Assembly (NCBI GenBank): GCA_036986275.1
Contig: BTRG01000002.1
Span: 37,826-101,825 of the forward strand
DNA from: BTRG01 sp036986275
GTDB taxonomy: Bacteria; Pseudomonadota; Gammaproteobacteria; Acidiferrobacterales; SZUA-150
DNA length: 64,000 nucleotides
Reading direction: 5' to 3'
The notes under the pieces were generated by a model. That model did not search any database, was not told the origin of the DNA, and was given only the letters and a program-made list of their open reading frames with translations. Made by a program: the position numbers and the translations under genes. Of the stretch, positions 53,603 to 60,312 are shown piece by piece. Numbering within the stretch: position 1 is the first letter of the stretch; the number at the start of each line of letters is the position of its first letter.

Positions 53603-54388
53603 TCAGCCCTGTGTAGGCTTGTTCAGGATGGCCGTAAACCAGAAGGTACTGCCTTCGCCCAGCCTGCTGTGCACACCGATACGCCCACCCAGGCCCTCAA
53701 CGGTTTGCCGGGCGCTGGTCAGGTTGTGTTGTGGTGTGTGATGGCGAATGGAATTCAATGCGATCTCTTCGCGAAAGATTCGGCTTTGTTGCTCGCGGGC
53801 GATGCCTATACCGTGGTCTATTACTTCAACGCGTAACAATACAGAACCGTGGCCTTGCTCCAGGGTCTTGATGTTGATCTCAATACCACCGTGTCCGGAA
53901 TGTTTAATGGCATTCTGCAACAGTATGCATAGCACTGCGCAGAATGATTCGCAGTTGCCCGCAATCTTTCGTGGTGTGTTGTCATGCAACTGCATGGCCA
54001 GGGTCAGGCCTTTTGCTTCGGCGGCCGCCTTGAGCTCCCGGGTGCAGCTCTCCAGTTGGCTTTGCAGGTCAACACCGGAGTCACCGCCGCAGACGGCATT
54101 GTCCGTATCCGTCTGCTCATTACCTGCCTCTGCCACACCCGAGATGCCGCGGAAAAAGGGTTTGCGTAGCGAGCCGTTGAAGAGAGTCGCTGCAACAAGC
54201 GCAAACAATCCCAGGAAAAGCCAGATGCCGTCGGTAAGCGTCAGGTCATTGACGTTTGCGACTGACCACAGGCCCAGAAGAGCGCCCAGGAGCAAGCCGG
54301 CAGCACCAATGAGATAGGCGCGGCGTAAGGGTCGAGTCGGCAAGACTTTACCGCCGGGCAGTTTTTCTGTGATGTCTTTCTGATTCAT
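53603..54388 (-). CDS. Membrane protein with histidine-kinase-type ATPase domain
   Basis: A 261-residue protein with two membrane segments (about residues 27–48 and 56–76) and a HATPase_c domain: N-box LLQNAIKHSGHGG, G1 VIDHGIGI and G2 GEGSTFWFT. No dimerisation/phosphoacceptor histidine domain of the usual kind is seen, so it may be a partial sensor or a cognate regulator. No response regulator adjoins it. Convergent with the aminotransferase gene. Confidence 0.7.
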   Translation of the reverse strand: MNQKDITEKLPGGKVLPTRPLRRAYLIGAAGLLLGALLGLWSVANVNDLTLTDGIWLFLGLFALVAATLFNGSLRKPFFRGISGVAEAGNEQTDTDNAVCGGDSGVDLQSQLESCTRELKAAAEAKGLTLAMQLHDNTPRKIAGNCESFCAVLCILLQNAIKHSGHGGIEINIKTLEQGHGSVLLRVEVIDHGIGIAREQQSRIFREEIALNSIRHHTPQHNLTSARQTVEGLGGRIGVHSRLGEGSTFWFTAILNKPTQG

Positions 54389-54613
54389 CCGGTGGGTACA
54401 TTGGGTTAACCATGATGGTTTTTATGCAATGACTGTGCCCAGCTCACGTTGAAGAAAAACTAGTACAATCAATGGCTTAAAGAGCTTATGAGTACCGGGG
54501 TCCAGAATGTGACCTGGATGCGCAGCGTTGTGCCCCATCGTTGTTACTCAGGCCCGGTATGCTTTTTGCTCTGCACGCGTTGAGGGTAACGATAGCAGCG
54601 GAAGGAGGTGGGT

Positions 54614-54835
54614 ATGCCCCTGCATTCCACAGTGTTGTCCAGCATGGCCCGCAAGATACAAGCGCTGCGTGAGCAGGCAGAAAGCATGTGTCAGTTGGAC
54701 CCGGAAATATGTGAAGTCGCCACCATGGTCTACATGGGTGATGTCTATGTCCTGAGAGAATTCTTGCCTTGCCGGGACAGTGATGGCTGGGGCTGCGATG
54801 CCCACCGGGACGGTGGCTATTGTGACCCTTTATAA
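54614..54835 (+). CDS. Small Cys-containing protein, unknown function
   Basis: A 73-residue product with a near-perfect ribosome site (AAGGAGGT, 54602–54609) before the ATG. It has six Cys, including SMCQLDPEIC and the C-terminal pair DGWGCDAHRDGGYCD. Probably real because of the ribosome site. No family recognised. Confidence 0.55.
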   Translation: MPLHSTVLSSMARKIQALREQAESMCQLDPEICEVATMVYMGDVYVLREFLPCRDSDGWGCDAHRDGGYCDPL

Positions 54836-54850
54836 AACTGTCCTGTAGAG

Positions 54851-54892
54851 GACCACCCCCATCCCAGCCTTCCCCCTTCCAGGGGGAAGGAG
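54851..54892. repeat. Dispersed palindromic repeat, copy 1 (GGGGGAAGG type)
   Basis: A 42-nt sequence with an internal palindrome. An inverted copy lies at 57221–57261, with the two internal loops differing in two bases. These flank the sseA–queD segment. Confidence 0.8.
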
Positions 54893-54901
54893 CAAAGCAA
54901 A

Positions 54902-54988
54902 GTAGCCCGGATGCAGCGATAGCGGAATCCGGGACAATGCATGAGAACAGAATCCATCCTGGATTCCACTGCGTTTCATCCAGGCTAC
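54902..54988. repeat. Imperfect palindromic element with 32-nt arms
   Basis: Left arm 54902–54933 and right arm 54958–54988 are inverted copies with about 26 matching bases of 31. The centre is 24 nt. Resembles a short palindromic dispersed element; no other copy is seen in the window. Confidence 0.7.
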
Positions 54989-54997
54989 ATACTATAA

Positions 54998-55198
54998 TCC
55001 TCGAAGAGGAGAAGAGATTATGTGTGCCAGCAGTGAAAACACTTACTCTATCGGTGTATCGCTGGCATTGCCCCACTCGGCCCAGGCCCCGGCATAGCCC
55101 TTGACCCGTTTATAACCCAGCCACTTCAGCATAATATAGCTGTGCGCCGAACGATGATGCGTCTGGCAGTAGACGATAATTTCCTTATCCGGCGTCAG
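54998..55198. pseudogene. Extra partial copy A of the sseA 3' end
   Basis: Comprises 50 nt of 3' flank (54998–55047), identical to 55441–55490, and 151 nt of coding sequence (55048–55198) matching 55491–55641 of sseA with 7 differences. Six of the seven are synonymous; one changes Ser to Ala. Copy A ends at the element at 55199. It keeps the stop codon. Confidence 0.85.
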
Positions 55199-55242
55199 TT
55201 CACGTAGGATGCGGTGAGCTCGCGAACCGCATCAATCGGGTT
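55199..55242. repeat. 44-nt palindromic junction element, copy 1
   Basis: Joins copy A to copy B of the sseA 3' end. Contains an 8-bp perfect inverted repeat GATGCGGT/ACCGCATC. Identical to 55394–55437; related to 57352–57392. Confidence 0.85.
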
Positions 55243-55393
55243 CTATCGGTGTATCGCTGGCATTGCCCCATTCGGCCCAGGCCCCGGCATAGCCCTTGAC
55301 CCGTTTATAGCCCAGCCACTTCAGCATGATATAGCTGTGCGACGAACGATGATGTGTCTGGCAATAGACGATAATTTCCTTATCCGGCGTCAG
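55243..55393. pseudogene. Extra partial copy B of the sseA 3' end
   Basis: 151 nt matching the end of sseA at 55491–55641 with one difference (a synonymous change). It lacks the stop and the 3' flank. Bounded by the 44-nt element on both sides. Confidence 0.85.
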
Positions 55394-55437
55394 TTCACGT
55401 AGGATGCGGTGAGCTCGCGAACCGCATCAATCGGGTT
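55394..55437. repeat. 44-nt palindromic junction element, copy 2
   Basis: Identical to 55199–55242, at the boundary between copy B and the 3' flank of the intact sseA gene. Confidence 0.85.
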
Positions 55438-55485
55438 ATATCCTCGAAGAGGAGAAGAGATTATGTGTGCCAGCAGTGAAAACAC

Positions 55486-56307
55486 TTACTCTATCGGTGT
55501 ATCGCTGGCATTGCCCCATTCGGCCCAGGCCCCGGCATAGCCCTTGACCCGTTTATAGCCCAGCCACTTCAGCATGATATAGCTGTGCGACGAACGATGA
55601 TGTGTCTGGCAATAGACGATGATTTCCTTATCCGGCGTCAGTCCGGCCGCTTCCAGCTCATTTCTGAGTTCGGCCTCCGGCCTGAAGCGCAGAGCGCGGT
55701 CTTTATCAAACGTACCCATCCAGTCAAAATGTATGGCGCCCGGGATATGCCCCCCGCGGGCGGCATAGGCCTTGGCACCGGTATATTCCGCCTCGGAGCG
55801 GGCATCCAGCAGGCGCACATCGTCTGAATCCAGCTTGGCCAGCACCTCTGCCTTGTCGACCAGTGGCGCATCGTCGGCAATTGTGGCGGTATAAGCCGAA
55901 GCTGTGATATTGGGTACGGCCTGGCTCAGCGGACAACGTTCCGCCACCCAGGCATGGAGTCCGCCGTTGAGCAGGGAATAGCGCCGGTGACCCAACACCT
56001 CCAGTGTCCATAACAGGCGTGAGGCACGACCGCCGCCTTCCTCGTCGTAGGCCACGACATGGGTGTCCGCTGTCAACCCGATTTCCGAGAACAGATCGGA
56101 CAGGCGTTGCAGGTCGGGCAGCAGGCCCAGTACCGGTTTAACGCCATGGATAATGCGCGCGTAATCGACAAAGACGGCGCCGGGTATATGGGCCTGGGCA
56201 TAAGTCTCCGGCTTGCAGAGATCCACAATCAATAACGAGTCCGCGTCCAGGTGTTCATTCAGGGTCCTGGCTTCCAGCAACAGGGGCAGCAGATAATTTT
56301 CAGGCAT
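55486..56307 (-). CDS. sseA: Sulfurtransferase (rhodanese, two domains)
   Basis: A 273-residue two-domain sulfurtransferase; thiosulfate or 3-mercaptopyruvate could be the donor. The N-terminal inactive rhodanese domain is followed by the catalytic one with Cys233 in CQTHHRSSH. The CQTHHR loop is commonly seen in thiosulfate sulfurtransferases. No signal peptide. The intact gene; the two preceding partial copies repeat its 3' end. Confidence 0.92.
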   Translation of the reverse strand: MPENYLLPLLLEARTLNEHLDADSLLIVDLCKPETYAQAHIPGAVFVDYARIIHGVKPVLGLLPDLQRLSDLFSEIGLTADTHVVAYDEEGGGRASRLLWTLEVLGHRRYSLLNGGLHAWVAERCPLSQAVPNITASAYTATIADDAPLVDKAEVLAKLDSDDVRLLDARSEAEYTGAKAYAARGGHIPGAIHFDWMGTFDKDRALRFRPEAELRNELEAAGLTPDKEIIVYCQTHHRSSHSYIMLKWLGYKRVKGYAGAWAEWGNASDTPIE

Positions 56308-56365
56308 TGTTTTTTGGTATCCTCAGAGCAACGGTTATTATTTGTTGGTTTGATCGAAAAATAGC

Positions 56366-56728
56366 ATGGACATTTTCAAGGTTTTTACACTCGAGGCGGC
56401 GCACCGCCTGCCCAATGTGCCCGAGGGGCATAAATGCGGCCGCCTGCATGGCCATTCCTTCCGCGTGGAAGTACATGTCTCCGGGCCTGTCGCTGAACCC
56501 GATGGCTGGGTGCAGGATTTTGCCGATGTGCGGGCGGCATTTGATCCCCTGTATAAGCAACTGGACCATCATTATCTCAATGAGATCGAGGGGTTGGACA
56601 ACCCGACCAGCGAACACCTAGCGCGCTGGATCTGGCAGCGATTAAAGCCGGGCCTGCCCATGCTGTCCAAGGTCATCGTACAGGAGACCTGCACCGCGGG
56701 CTGTATATATCACGGCGAAGAAGACTAA
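56366..56728 (+). CDS. queD: 6-carboxy-5,6,7,8-tetrahydropterin synthase
   Basis: Second enzyme of queuosine/7-cyano-7-deazaguanine synthesis; turns dihydroneopterin triphosphate into carboxytetrahydropterin. The 120-residue protein has zinc ligands His13, His28 and His30, catalytic Cys24 (CGRLHGH), LDHHYLN and NPTSEHLARW. Fits with gluQ elsewhere in the window, which acts on queuosine tRNA. Confidence 0.95.
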   Translation: MDIFKVFTLEAAHRLPNVPEGHKCGRLHGHSFRVEVHVSGPVAEPDGWVQDFADVRAAFDPLYKQLDHHYLNEIEGLDNPTSEHLARWIWQRLKPGLPMLSKVIVQETCTAGCIYHGEED

Positions 56729-56760
56729 ATGAAGCAATAAAATAGCGAGGTAAAAAAAAT

Positions 56761-56781
56761 GGCGCCCCACCAGGGGGCGCC
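56761..56781 (-). terminator. Terminator, minus strand
   Basis: An 8-bp GC stem (GGCGCCCC/GGGGCGCC) with a 5-nt loop, followed on the minus strand by A then seven Ts. It lies downstream of the short minus-strand gene and would terminate it; on plus the following sequence is weak. Confidence 0.8.
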
Positions 56782-56843
56782 CAATTCCTTTATCAGGAGG
56801 AGGCTAAAAAATCTTTACTCGTTGTAACGCAGCCCTGCCAGGT

Positions 56844-57044
56844 CTATCCCAACAGATCGATTACAACAACGCCCGAAGCCGGGGCGCTCATGTCTGGCGC
56901 CATGTTCAGGGTCAGTACATGCGAGTGTTCTTTCGGCGCCTGTCGCTCGGGCTGCCCAAGATCAGGTATGGGTAGCTGCAAGGTCAGCACGGCGGGGGCA
57001 TGATCGCCCGTCAATAATGGGTCTGGAACGTAAGGTGTTTTCAT
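56844..57044 (-). CDS. Short Pro-rich protein, unknown function
   Basis: A 66-residue product from the ATG at 57044, which has an AAGGAG ribosome site upstream; the terminator at 56761–56781 follows. The sequence is Pro-rich (PYVPDPLL, LPIPDLGQPERQAP) with no signal or membrane segment and ends SGVVVIDLLG. No family recognised. Own ribosome site and terminator make a real gene likely. Confidence 0.6.
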   Translation of the reverse strand: MKTPYVPDPLLTGDHAPAVLTLQLPIPDLGQPERQAPKEHSHVLTLNMAPDMSAPASGVVVIDLLG

Positions 57045-57220
57045 CACTATCACTCCTTTTTATCTTCCATCTAAAATGGTGTTCCCGTCTTGTATTTTCA
57101 AGATGCATGGGTCATGCCAATATTCATTTTATCGACGGCCAGGGGTCCCGGCTTGAGGGTGGAGGTAATATGCCTCCCAGCAATGCTGCTACCGGGCTAC
57201 GTTAATCCAACAAATCAATA

Positions 57221-57261
57221 CTCCTTCCCCCTAAAAGGGGGAAGGCTGGGATGGGGGTGGT
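57221..57261. repeat. Dispersed palindromic repeat, copy 2 (GGGGGAAGG type)
   Basis: Inverted copy of 54851–54892. Lies within the repeat-rich gap upstream of the carboxylesterase gene. Confidence 0.8.
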
Positions 57262-57348
57262 TCTCTATGGGTAGCACCCTGGATTGCACTACGCGCTTTC
57301 CGGAATGACAATAAAATGGACGTTATGCGTCAAAAAAGGCCATGTTAG
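57253..57348. repeat. Direct repeat unit 1 upstream of the carboxylesterase
   Basis: About 96 nt that recur with some 12 differences at 57404–57500. The palindromic element at 57352–57392 lies between the two. Confidence 0.75.
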
Positions 57349-57351
57349 TTT

Positions 57352-57392
57352 ACGTAGGATGCGGTGAGCCCGCGAACCGCATCGATCGGGTT
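57352..57392. repeat. Palindromic element, third copy
   Basis: Matches 55202–55242 with two substitutions, so the junction element of the sseA copies also occurs on its own. The 8-bp inverted repeat GATGCGGT/ACCGCATC is kept. Confidence 0.8.
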
Positions 57393-57403
57393 ATTACACC
57401 GGT

Positions 57404-57500
57404 GGGGGTGGTTCTCTATGGGTAGCGCCCCGGATTGCGCTACGCACTTTCCGAAATGACAATAAAATGGGCATTATGTGTCAAAAATAGGCAATGTCAG
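57404..57500. repeat. Direct repeat unit 2 upstream of the carboxylesterase
   Basis: Second copy of the ~97-nt unit at 57253–57348, ending 31 nt before the start of the esterase gene, so it covers part of the possible promoter region. Confidence 0.75.
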
Positions 57501-57531
57501 TCATTCCCACAATAATCGAGGTGATAATAAT

Positions 57532-58203
57532 ATGAATGATGATCCAGTGGTCATTGAGACCGGCGCCGCGCCTGTTGCCAGTGTTATCTGGCTGCATGGC
57601 CTGGGCGCCGATGGCCACGACTTTGAATCCATCGTACCGGAGCTGAATCTGCCAGAGGATTTACCGCTGCGGTTCGTGTTCCCGCATGCGCCCCACAGGC
57701 CCGTAACAATCAATGGCGGCATGAACATGCGCGCCTGGTATGACCTGAGCATGGGCGAGCATGGCCTGGTGAGCAATGAGGCCCATATTCGCGAGTCTCA
57801 GGGCCTGCTGGAGAAATTGATTGCCGAAGAAGTGGGGCAGGGTAGAGCGCCCGGCCAGATTGTCCTGGCAGGCTTTTCGCAAGGTGGGGCCGTGGCCTTG
57901 CATACCGCCCTGCGCTATCCCCAGAGACTGGCCGGTATCATGGCCTTGTCCTCCTATCTGCCATTGCATGACACACTGGAGCAGGAGCAATCAGAGGCCA
58001 ATAAAGGGATTCCGTTATTCATGGCCCACGGACTCCACGATCCCATCCTACCGTTTGCCATGGCGCAGGCCTCACGCGATTTTATGCAGGCCCATGGCCT
58101 AAACCCTGACTGGCATCAGTATGCAATGGAGCATAGCGTCTGTGCGCAGGAGATAGCGGATATCAGGGAATGGCTGCAGGGTGTGTTGAGGCATGTTTGT
58201 TAG
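57532..58203 (+). CDS. Carboxylesterase/phospholipase family hydrolase
   Basis: Alpha/beta hydrolase of 223 residues: oxyanion region LHGLGADGHDF, nucleophile Ser116 in GFSQGGAVAL, Asp170 in HGLHDPILP and His201. The ATG at 57532 has a GAGGTG ribosome site; the longer frame from 57478 is inside a repeat and rejected. Related enzymes hydrolyse small esters; the substrate is unknown. Confidence 0.92.
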   Translation: MNDDPVVIETGAAPVASVIWLHGLGADGHDFESIVPELNLPEDLPLRFVFPHAPHRPVTINGGMNMRAWYDLSMGEHGLVSNEAHIRESQGLLEKLIAEEVGQGRAPGQIVLAGFSQGGAVALHTALRYPQRLAGIMALSSYLPLHDTLEQEQSEANKGIPLFMAHGLHDPILPFAMAQASRDFMQAHGLNPDWHQYAMEHSVCAQEIADIREWLQGVLRHVC

Positions 58204-58288
58204 ACTGTGGATGCGGGTATATCATAATTTACTGTGATATGACCCACATAATCCCTTCTTCCCTTCGAGGGTATCGCACAAGCCCATC

Positions 58289-58315
58289 GTCGGGTTAGCG
58301 GTAGCGTAACCCGAC
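58289..58315. repeat. Palindrome of 9-bp arms
   Basis: GTCGGGTTA and TAACCCGAC separated by 9 nt, after the carboxylesterase gene. It could act as a terminator on either strand though no T-run is next to it, or be a dispersed repeat. Confidence 0.6.
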
Positions 58316-58484
58316 AATTAACATCAATGCCAGGTTTGTGGGTCAGCAGTATGTGCCAATATAAGAGTTCAATTATATAATAATGGTTAGTTGGCGTTTG
58401 ATCATGAAATAACTCATTAATTCGAAGAATTGATATTAGAAAGTAAAGATAACTATATGATTAATTATATTATTAATTATTAGA

Positions 58485-58512
58485 TTGACATAGCGTTAAA
58501 TAGACACATAAT
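58485..58512 (+). promoter_or_regulatory. Possible promoter with long leader to the next gene
   Basis: TTGACA (58485–58490), 16-nt spacer, CATAAT (58507–58512). The nearest start codon downstream is at 58749, so the leader would be about 230 nt. Confidence 0.45.
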
Positions 58513-58748
58513 GTGTGATGAAATAAAGCGTCTAATAAATAATTGGCAGGACAATAATAAATACTATAAGTCAACACAGTTAGTATTTAAAGAAGGGGTA
58601 GCATGAAGAACTAGCGCAGAAACAGTCACATAAGGGACGGCTCTTTTATCAGGCAAAAGTTTGATTCAAAAAGAGATGTTGCTTATGGGATGTGGGTAGC
58701 GCAAGGATCTTAATATTTTATTCATGTTTTCAACTGGAGGAATGGGGT

Positions 58749-59345
58749 ATGAAAAAACTATTCGCAGTTTTATTAATATTTGGACTTACTGTGTCCGTGT
58801 CCGGTGTGGCCCAAGCTGAATGCACTACCATACAGGATGGGATGCTGCTTACATCGGATGGTCATCTGATAACCACCGGATACGACGAATGGGGTTATAA
58901 CTACGGAGCCCGCATATTCAACGGCGGCTACTGCGATGCCTATCGGGATGCCGCGTGGTGTCAGCCATATAAGGATGACGACCTGATGATGAAGTGGAAT
59001 GACGCATGGCTCAGCAATAAGGACTGTGATTTTGACGGCAAGCTGGACAGGCATTTCGGAGTTTCCTCTTACATAGGCTCGGGCGCGTGGTTGACAAACC
59101 ACATGTCAGGCAAGGTCGATGTCAATGGAAAGCAGAGGAAGTGGACCTACTTTATTAAGATAGTCGCGGCGCCTGCGGATGCGGTCAATACCGGGGGTAT
59201 TTGGTATACGGCGGAAGGCACGGAGCTTGGTCCTGTAATATGGGGGCAATTTGCCATAATACAGGAGGTCTATAATGATCCCTCGGCAGGTGCTCACGGT
59301 ATTTTGTACAAGAGCCCAACGGGTCCGGGTTTAGGTAACCTTTAG
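58749..59345 (+). CDS. Exported protein, unknown function
   Basis: A 198-residue protein from the ATG at 58749 with a GGAGG ribosome site. A signal peptide ends near residue 24 (VAQAEC). The mature part has Cys at several positions, YNYGARIFNGGYCDAY, DCDFDGKLDRHF and GSGAWLTNHMSGKV. No named family recognised. A long hairpin (59398–59446) follows. Confidence 0.75.
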   Translation: MKKLFAVLLIFGLTVSVSGVAQAECTTIQDGMLLTSDGHLITTGYDEWGYNYGARIFNGGYCDAYRDAAWCQPYKDDDLMMKWNDAWLSNKDCDFDGKLDRHFGVSSYIGSGAWLTNHMSGKVDVNGKQRKWTYFIKIVAAPADAVNTGGIWYTAEGTELGPVIWGQFAIIQEVYNDPSAGAHGILYKSPTGPGLGNL

Positions 59346-59397
59346 TTATCAGCCGCTGAATGTTTCGTAAAAAATAAGAATAGAGTATTAGGGGGTA

Positions 59398-59446
59398 GAG
59401 GGATTAAACTTTATGCAACCCATAGTTGCCTATTATTTAATCCCTC
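59398..59446 (+). terminator. Long hairpin after the exported-protein gene
   Basis: An 11-bp perfect stem GAGGGATTAAA/TTTAATCCCTC with an inner 5-bp stem GCAAC/GTTGC. It is probably the terminator of the gene before. Confidence 0.65.
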
Positions 59447-59456
59447 CGTCCCCTTT

Positions 59457-59509
59457 ACCTAACCTCGACGCCACAATAAGACGCAGCACGAGTGAATTGG
59501 GCGTTAAAC
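59457..59509 (+). other. attC-like site, first
   Basis: A 53-nt sequence beginning ACCTAAC (fits RYYYAAC) and ending GTTAAAC (fits GTTRRRY). Inside, CGCCaCAAT and ATTGGGCG can pair with one bulged base, as in integron recombination sites. Short for an attC and seen without the integrase. Confidence 0.45.
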
Positions 59510-59513
59510 GTTA

Positions 59514-60209
59514 GTGAGAGAGATAGATACATCTTTAGCTGAATGGAAGGCTTCACTGTGTGAGTCCGTCGATATCGGGAGTCTTTTTTCACGTAATTCA
59601 GTTGTACATAAATGGAAAGCGCCTTTTAGAAGTCTTACGCTCAGAGAAACGGTCGCATGGCGTACTCAAGATCTCCTAGAGCAGTCGCTGCTACTTTACG
59701 ACTCGAATTATCTTCTGGGTGCTCGCATTCTATTAAGATCAGCCTTTGAAACGGTGGCAATACTTATATACCTGAATCAACTTACTCGGAAGGTGCTATC
59801 AGAAACACTTAACTTTCATGAGTTCACGGATAAGACGTCAACGTTGCTGCTTGGGTCTCGTGATGGTTCGACTTCGTATAACGCGGTCAATATTATTACC
59901 GTCATAGAAAAATGTGATAAACGATATCCAGGAATTAAAGCGCTATATGCATCGCTATCTGAAAGTGCGCATCCTAACTACGAAGGAACCTGCATTGGCT
60001 ACTCAATCGTAGATAGAAAGAATTTCACCACAACATTCTCTAACCAGTGGAAGTCGATGTATGGAGAGAACCATATTCAATTTATGGCTCTTTGTATAAA
60101 TGTGTTCTATGGTGAGTACAATGAAGAATGGCCAGATGCGATCGAGAAGTTAGAAGCGTGGATAATCCAAAATGACGCCCAACTTGAGGCAACCAAAAAT
60201 GGCGTTTAA
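59514..60209 (+). CDS. Cassette-like gene, unknown function
   Basis: A 231-residue soluble protein. Its GTG start is 4 nt after the first attC-like core and its stop TAA lies inside the next one (GTTTAAC), a layout typical of integron cassettes. The helical segment LLLYDSNYLLGARILLRSAFETVAIL resembles DUF5677-type proteins, but I cannot confirm that. No signal or catalytic motif. Confidence 0.7.
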   Translation: MREIDTSLAEWKASLCESVDIGSLFSRNSVVHKWKAPFRSLTLRETVAWRTQDLLEQSLLLYDSNYLLGARILLRSAFETVAILIYLNQLTRKVLSETLNFHEFTDKTSTLLLGSRDGSTSYNAVNIITVIEKCDKRYPGIKALYASLSESAHPNYEGTCIGYSIVDRKNFTTTFSNQWKSMYGENHIQFMALCINVFYGEYNEEWPDAIEKLEAWIIQNDAQLEATKNGV

Positions 60210-60290
60210 CAATACGCTCCACCAGACTGCCAAAAGCGCCGCTCCTGTCGTTGCTCTACTTTTGGCGGCAAGAGGGCATTGGCGTTAGAT
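60204..60290 (+). other. attC-like site, second
   Basis: An 87-nt sequence beginning GTTTAAC (60204–60210) and ending GTTAGAT (60284–60290). A central 8-bp stem GCCAAAAG/CTTTTGGC is present. The preceding gene's stop lies in the first motif and the next gene starts 23 nt after the second. Confidence 0.5.
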
Positions 60291-60312
60291 ACATAATTCA
60301 GAGACTCATGAC

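Larger units (their letters stand above)
58204..58748. other. AT-rich intergenic stretch with a hairpin and a promoter
   Basis: About 545 nt without a supported gene. It holds a 9-bp palindrome (58289–58315, GTCGGGTTA/TAACCCGAC), long AT-rich runs, and a promoter-like sequence (58485–58512). A tiny frame of three codons (ATGAAGAACTAG at 58602) has a good ribosome site and may be a relic. Confidence 0.5.

Noticed and set aside
55214..55402. Short frame across the sseA copies
   Set aside because: It reads through the repeat junctions in the wrong direction; no ribosome site.
54998..55490. CRISPR-like array
   Set aside because: Repeats are only two or three long copies of coding sequence with no spacers or Cas genes.
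57478..57531. Upstream start for the carboxylesterase
   Set aside because: The extension is inside the 97-nt repeat and the inner ATG has the ribosome site.
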